A DNA stretch of 64,000 nt. Source: Flavobacterium soli DSM 19725 (lineage in GTDB: Bacteria > Bacteroidota > Bacteroidia > Flavobacteriales > Flavobacteriaceae). Both the position numbers and the translations under genes were made by a program. This document shows, one piece after another, positions 62,536 through 64,000 of the stretch (the first letter of the stretch is position 1; every line of letters starts with the position of its first letter). The DNA is taken from positions 186,001 to 250,000 of the forward strand of contig NZ_AUGO01000002.1 in NCBI RefSeq assembly GCF_000422705.1, read 5' to 3'. The notes under the pieces are model-generated. The model did no database searches. It was not told the DNA's origin and was given only the letters and a program-made list of their open reading frames with translations.

Positions 62536-62543
62536 TACCTTTG
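62536..62543 (+). promoter_or_regulatory. -7 box of the porin-like gene
   Basis: TACCTTTG is an exact TAnnTTTG match, 18 bp before the ATG at 62562. Confidence 0.55.
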
Positions 62544-62561
62544 CCCAAATGTTACTTATCG

Positions 62562-64000
62562 ATGGCTAAAAAGTTTTTTTTAATTCTATTTTTACTTTTA
62601 TCGTTCATAACTCTTGCACAAAAAAACCAATTGAAAGGTAGTTCTGGAATGGGTATTCAAGGAACTTCAAACCAGCAAGGGAACCAAGAGAAAAAGAAAA
62701 CTCCAAAGGCAAAAACGCCTAAAGCACCAATCGATTTGTATAGAGTGGTGACTTTAGAAAAAGATACCACCTACATTGATACTTCATTGTCAATACAAAA
62801 AGAATACATTTATAATTATCTTAGAAGAGACAATTTTGGACTCTTGCCTTTTGCAAATGAAGGGCAAACCTATCAGACTTTACAATATGGTTTGAGAGAT
62901 TATTCTCCATTTCCTGAATTCGGATTCAAAGGAAAACACTTCAATTATCTTGAAGCAAATCAAATCAATTACTACTCGGTTGCAACACCTTTAACGGAGC
63001 TTTATTTTAAGACCGTCATGGAGCAGGGACAATCGGTTGATGCGTTTATAGCGGTTAACACTTCCGAAAGATTAAATTTTTCCATAGCATACAAGGGAGT
63101 AAGATCTTTAGGTAAATATATAAATCAGCTCTCAAGCACAGGGAATTTTCGTTTTACAATGAGTTATCACACGGAGAGTAAGAGGTATTCCGTTAATTTG
63201 CACATGACTGCACAAGATATGTCAAATGGTGAAAACGGAGGAATCAGCAATCCTGAAGATTTTGAAGGTAATAATGCCGACTTTAGGGATAGAGCTCGGC
63301 TTAATGTATACCTTACTGATGCTAAATCTTTGCTCGACGGAAGTCGTTATTTTGTAGACCACCATTTCAGAATTAATAAAACTGAGGGAGAAAATAACCT
63401 CTACATCGACCATCAGTTTAATTACGAACATAAATTCTTTGAATATTCACAACCAACCTTAGCTTCAGTGATTCCTGATGAAGCTGGAAATCAAACTTTT
63501 GTTAGATTTGGAGATGCCTATATTTCCAGTAATATCAACGACAAAACGAGATATAACAGGATGTATAATAAAATTGGAGCAACCTATGAAAACAAGACCT
63601 TAGGCCAATTTCAATTTTTTGCAGAAGACTTCAGATTCAATCACTATTATAAATCTATTTTGGTTTTTGATAATGCTCCAACAATACCTAGTTCCTTGAG
63701 TGATAGAATCAATACGGTCGGAGGGCAATATACCTATCAAAAGAATAGTTGGAATGGAAAAGCGCTTTATTCCACTTCACTTTCAGATCAGGATATGTCT
63801 AATCTAAACCTGACAGCTACCTATACATTGGATGACGAGAATCAGTTTTCATTCCAATATCAAAACATTAGCAAGCTTCCAGACCATCAATACAATCTTT
63901 ACCAAAGTAGTTATAAAGAATACAATTGGGTAAATGATTTTAAAAATGAAAAAATAAATAATTTCGAAGTTACCGCAAATACCAGATGGCTCAATGCTTC
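62562..64000 (+). CDS. Putative outer-membrane porin (N-terminal part, cut by window end)
   Basis: The frame opens at the ATG at 62562 and stays open to the end of the window, about 479 codons. It has a signal peptide (1-20, ending ITLAQ), a basic Lys/Thr/Pro linker, and then a beta-barrel-like sequence with alternating aromatic residues. Segments such as YNYLRRDNFGLLPFANEGQT and LEANQINYYSVATPLTELYF match the flavobacterial putative porin family (Porin_10 type). It lies 100 bp after the T9SS protease and has its own promoter, so it may be unrelated. The C-terminus is missing. Confidence 0.8.
   Translation, partial: MAKKFFLILFLLLSFITLAQKNQLKGSSGMGIQGTSNQQGNQEKKKTPKAKTPKAPIDLYRVVTLEKDTTYIDTSLSIQKEYIYNYLRRDNFGLLPFANEGQTYQTLQYGLRDYSPFPEFGFKGKHFNYLEANQINYYSVATPLTELYFKTVMEQGQSVDAFIAVNTSERLNFSIAYKGVRSLGKYINQLSSTGNFRFTMSYHTESKRYSVNLHMTAQDMSNGENGGISNPEDFEGNNADFRDRARLNVYLTDAKSLLDGSRYFVDHHFRINKTEGENNLYIDHQFNYEHKFFEYSQPTLASVIPDEAGNQTFVRFGDAYISSNINDKTRYNRMYNKIGATYENKTLGQFQFFAEDFRFNHYYKSILVFDNAPTIPSSLSDRINTVGGQYTYQKNSWNGKALYSTSLSDQDMSNLNLTATYTLDDENQFSFQYQNISKLPDHQYNLYQSSYKEYNWVNDFKNEKINNFEVTANTRWLNA

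Overview
The window is chromosomal DNA from a member of the Bacteroidota, most likely a Flavobacterium or a close relative in the Flavobacteriaceae. The support is low-GC, AT-rich spacers; promoters of the TAnnTTTG (-7) type instead of TATAAT; many lipoproteins with a CSSDD-type N-terminus; a SusC/SusD pair; a subtilase with a type IX secretion (T9SS) C-terminal domain; and a long set of flavobacterial housekeeping proteins. I see no phage, insertion sequence, CRISPR array or rRNA operon. Species cannot be given from the sequence alone.

Layout. 0-6.6 kb: the 5' end of a FixI/CcoI-type metal P-type ATPase divergent from a Crp/Fnr regulator with a candidate Fnr-type operator between them; a GNAT-like protein; a TetR-controlled SDR/thioesterase/DUF2798 operon with two copies of one operator; pterin carbinolamine dehydratase; TruC. 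6.7-7.5 kb: an unstable-looking tRNA-fMet locus with two intact copies, one decayed copy, one remnant, and a GIY-YIG nuclease gene between duplicated terminators. 7.6-10.8 kb: the GTPases Era and Der, then a small-protein/nucleotidyltransferase pair. 10.9-22.7 kb: an MBOAT O-acyltransferase with an SGNH-like partner, an outer-membrane beta-barrel protein, the TPM/TPM/LemA cluster, a MerR regulator, an M23 peptidase and AlaS. 22.7-35.9 kb: the most unusual stretch, with a run of probable surface lipoproteins and two copies of a sensory module (small membrane coiled-coil protein, TPR histidine kinase, NarL-type response regulator).

35.9-54.7 kb: amino-acid catabolism and housekeeping. It holds a long aromatic amino acid hydroxylase (functionally linked to the dehydratase at 5.5 kb), an AsmA-like protein, urocanate hydratase with two small downstream genes, a DUF5522 protein, a tiny HExxH membrane protein, an ACC-deaminase-like PLP enzyme, a LysM glucosaminidase, HemL, exported small proteins, an LVIVD propeller lipoprotein, LysRS, LipB and RNase HII. 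55-62.5 kb: SusC, SusD, a surface lipoprotein and a T9SS-exported subtilisin-like protease, which together look like a protein or peptide scavenging locus. 62.5-64 kb: a putative porin cut by the window edge.

Genes absent from a 60-residue ORF cut-off but readable here are a 51-aa membrane protein (41432-41587), a 58-aa Cys-rich DUF5522 protein (43684-43860), the tRNAs, and the two partial genes at the window ends. All statements on homology come from recognition of motifs by eye; no database search was run.
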